Shown in pieces: positions 20,987 to 20,995 of a DNA stretch of 20,995 bases (position 1 is the first letter of the stretch; each line of letters opens with the position of its first letter). This DNA is from a virus. Under the pieces are notes generated by a model. It was given only the letters and a program-made list of their open reading frames with translations. It did no database searches and had not been told where the DNA came from. The DNA lies in the IMG/VR virus record IMGVR_UViG_3300031919_000022, positions 1-20,995 of that record; one strand, given 5' to 3'. The position numbers and the translations under genes were made by a program.

Positions 20987-20995
20987 GGAGGGATG
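20987..20995 (+). other. Ribosome binding site of the next gene at window edge
   Basis: GGAGGG follows the fibre stop and the window ends in ATG (20993-20995). That ATG is too close to the SD to be the start, so the true start of the following gene is probably just beyond the window. Confidence 0.4.

Overview
The window looks like part of the genome of an AT-rich, tailed double-stranded DNA phage with a short, podovirus-type tail. The host is probably a low-GC Firmicute (Clostridia or Negativicutes). The evidence is AT-rich codon use, strong AGGAGG-type ribosome binding sites, and a head-assembly order of TerS, TerL, portal, scaffold, major capsid protein, adaptor, tail nozzle, fibre, with no tape-measure gene before the fibre. 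A CRISPR-type repeat of a form I associate with Clostridia also fits. No integrase, lysis cassette, DNA polymerase or tRNA gene is visible here, so lifestyle cannot be decided.

Layout, left to right. (1) 1-2390, leftward: two adjacent genes with amidoligase (COOH-NH2 ligase) motifs, each carrying its own cysteine-rich insertion. The left one runs off the window. They lie behind a sigma70-type promoter (2804-2832), a roughly 400-nt hairpin-rich leader and repeated TGCACCAT sites. (2) 3015-4268, leftward: an unrecognised 80-residue gene and an unrecognised 250-residue gene of richer GC, separated by a strong terminator and a duplicated, covarying operator-like element. (3) 4269-5570: about 1.3 kb without a convincing gene but full of structure. 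It has an operator cluster, an array of 27 octamers, a two-repeat one-spacer mini-CRISPR flanked by 22-bp direct repeats, at least 15 copies of ATGTCWCA, and a nested 152-bp inverted repeat that is the best origin candidate. (4) 5571-9036, leftward early/replication operon from a consensus promoter (9082-9110): ribbon-helix-helix-like protein, primase-helicase, and small cysteine-rich proteins, one interrupted by an in-frame TGA. (5) 9127-20986, rightward: a sigma-region-4-like regulator, a consensus promoter (9411-9440), then the packaging, head and tail genes, many overlapping or closely coupled.

The replication and structural operons diverge from about 9.1 kb. The last third of the tail fibre changes abruptly to GC-richer DNA and encodes a beta-helix with 23-residue repeats, as expected for an exchanged receptor-binding tip. 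The most unusual stretch is 4.3-5.5 kb, where a solitary CRISPR unit sits beside an apparent replication or control locus. The paired amidoligases are the most interesting protein-coding feature. All functional calls come from motifs read by eye; no database search was run.
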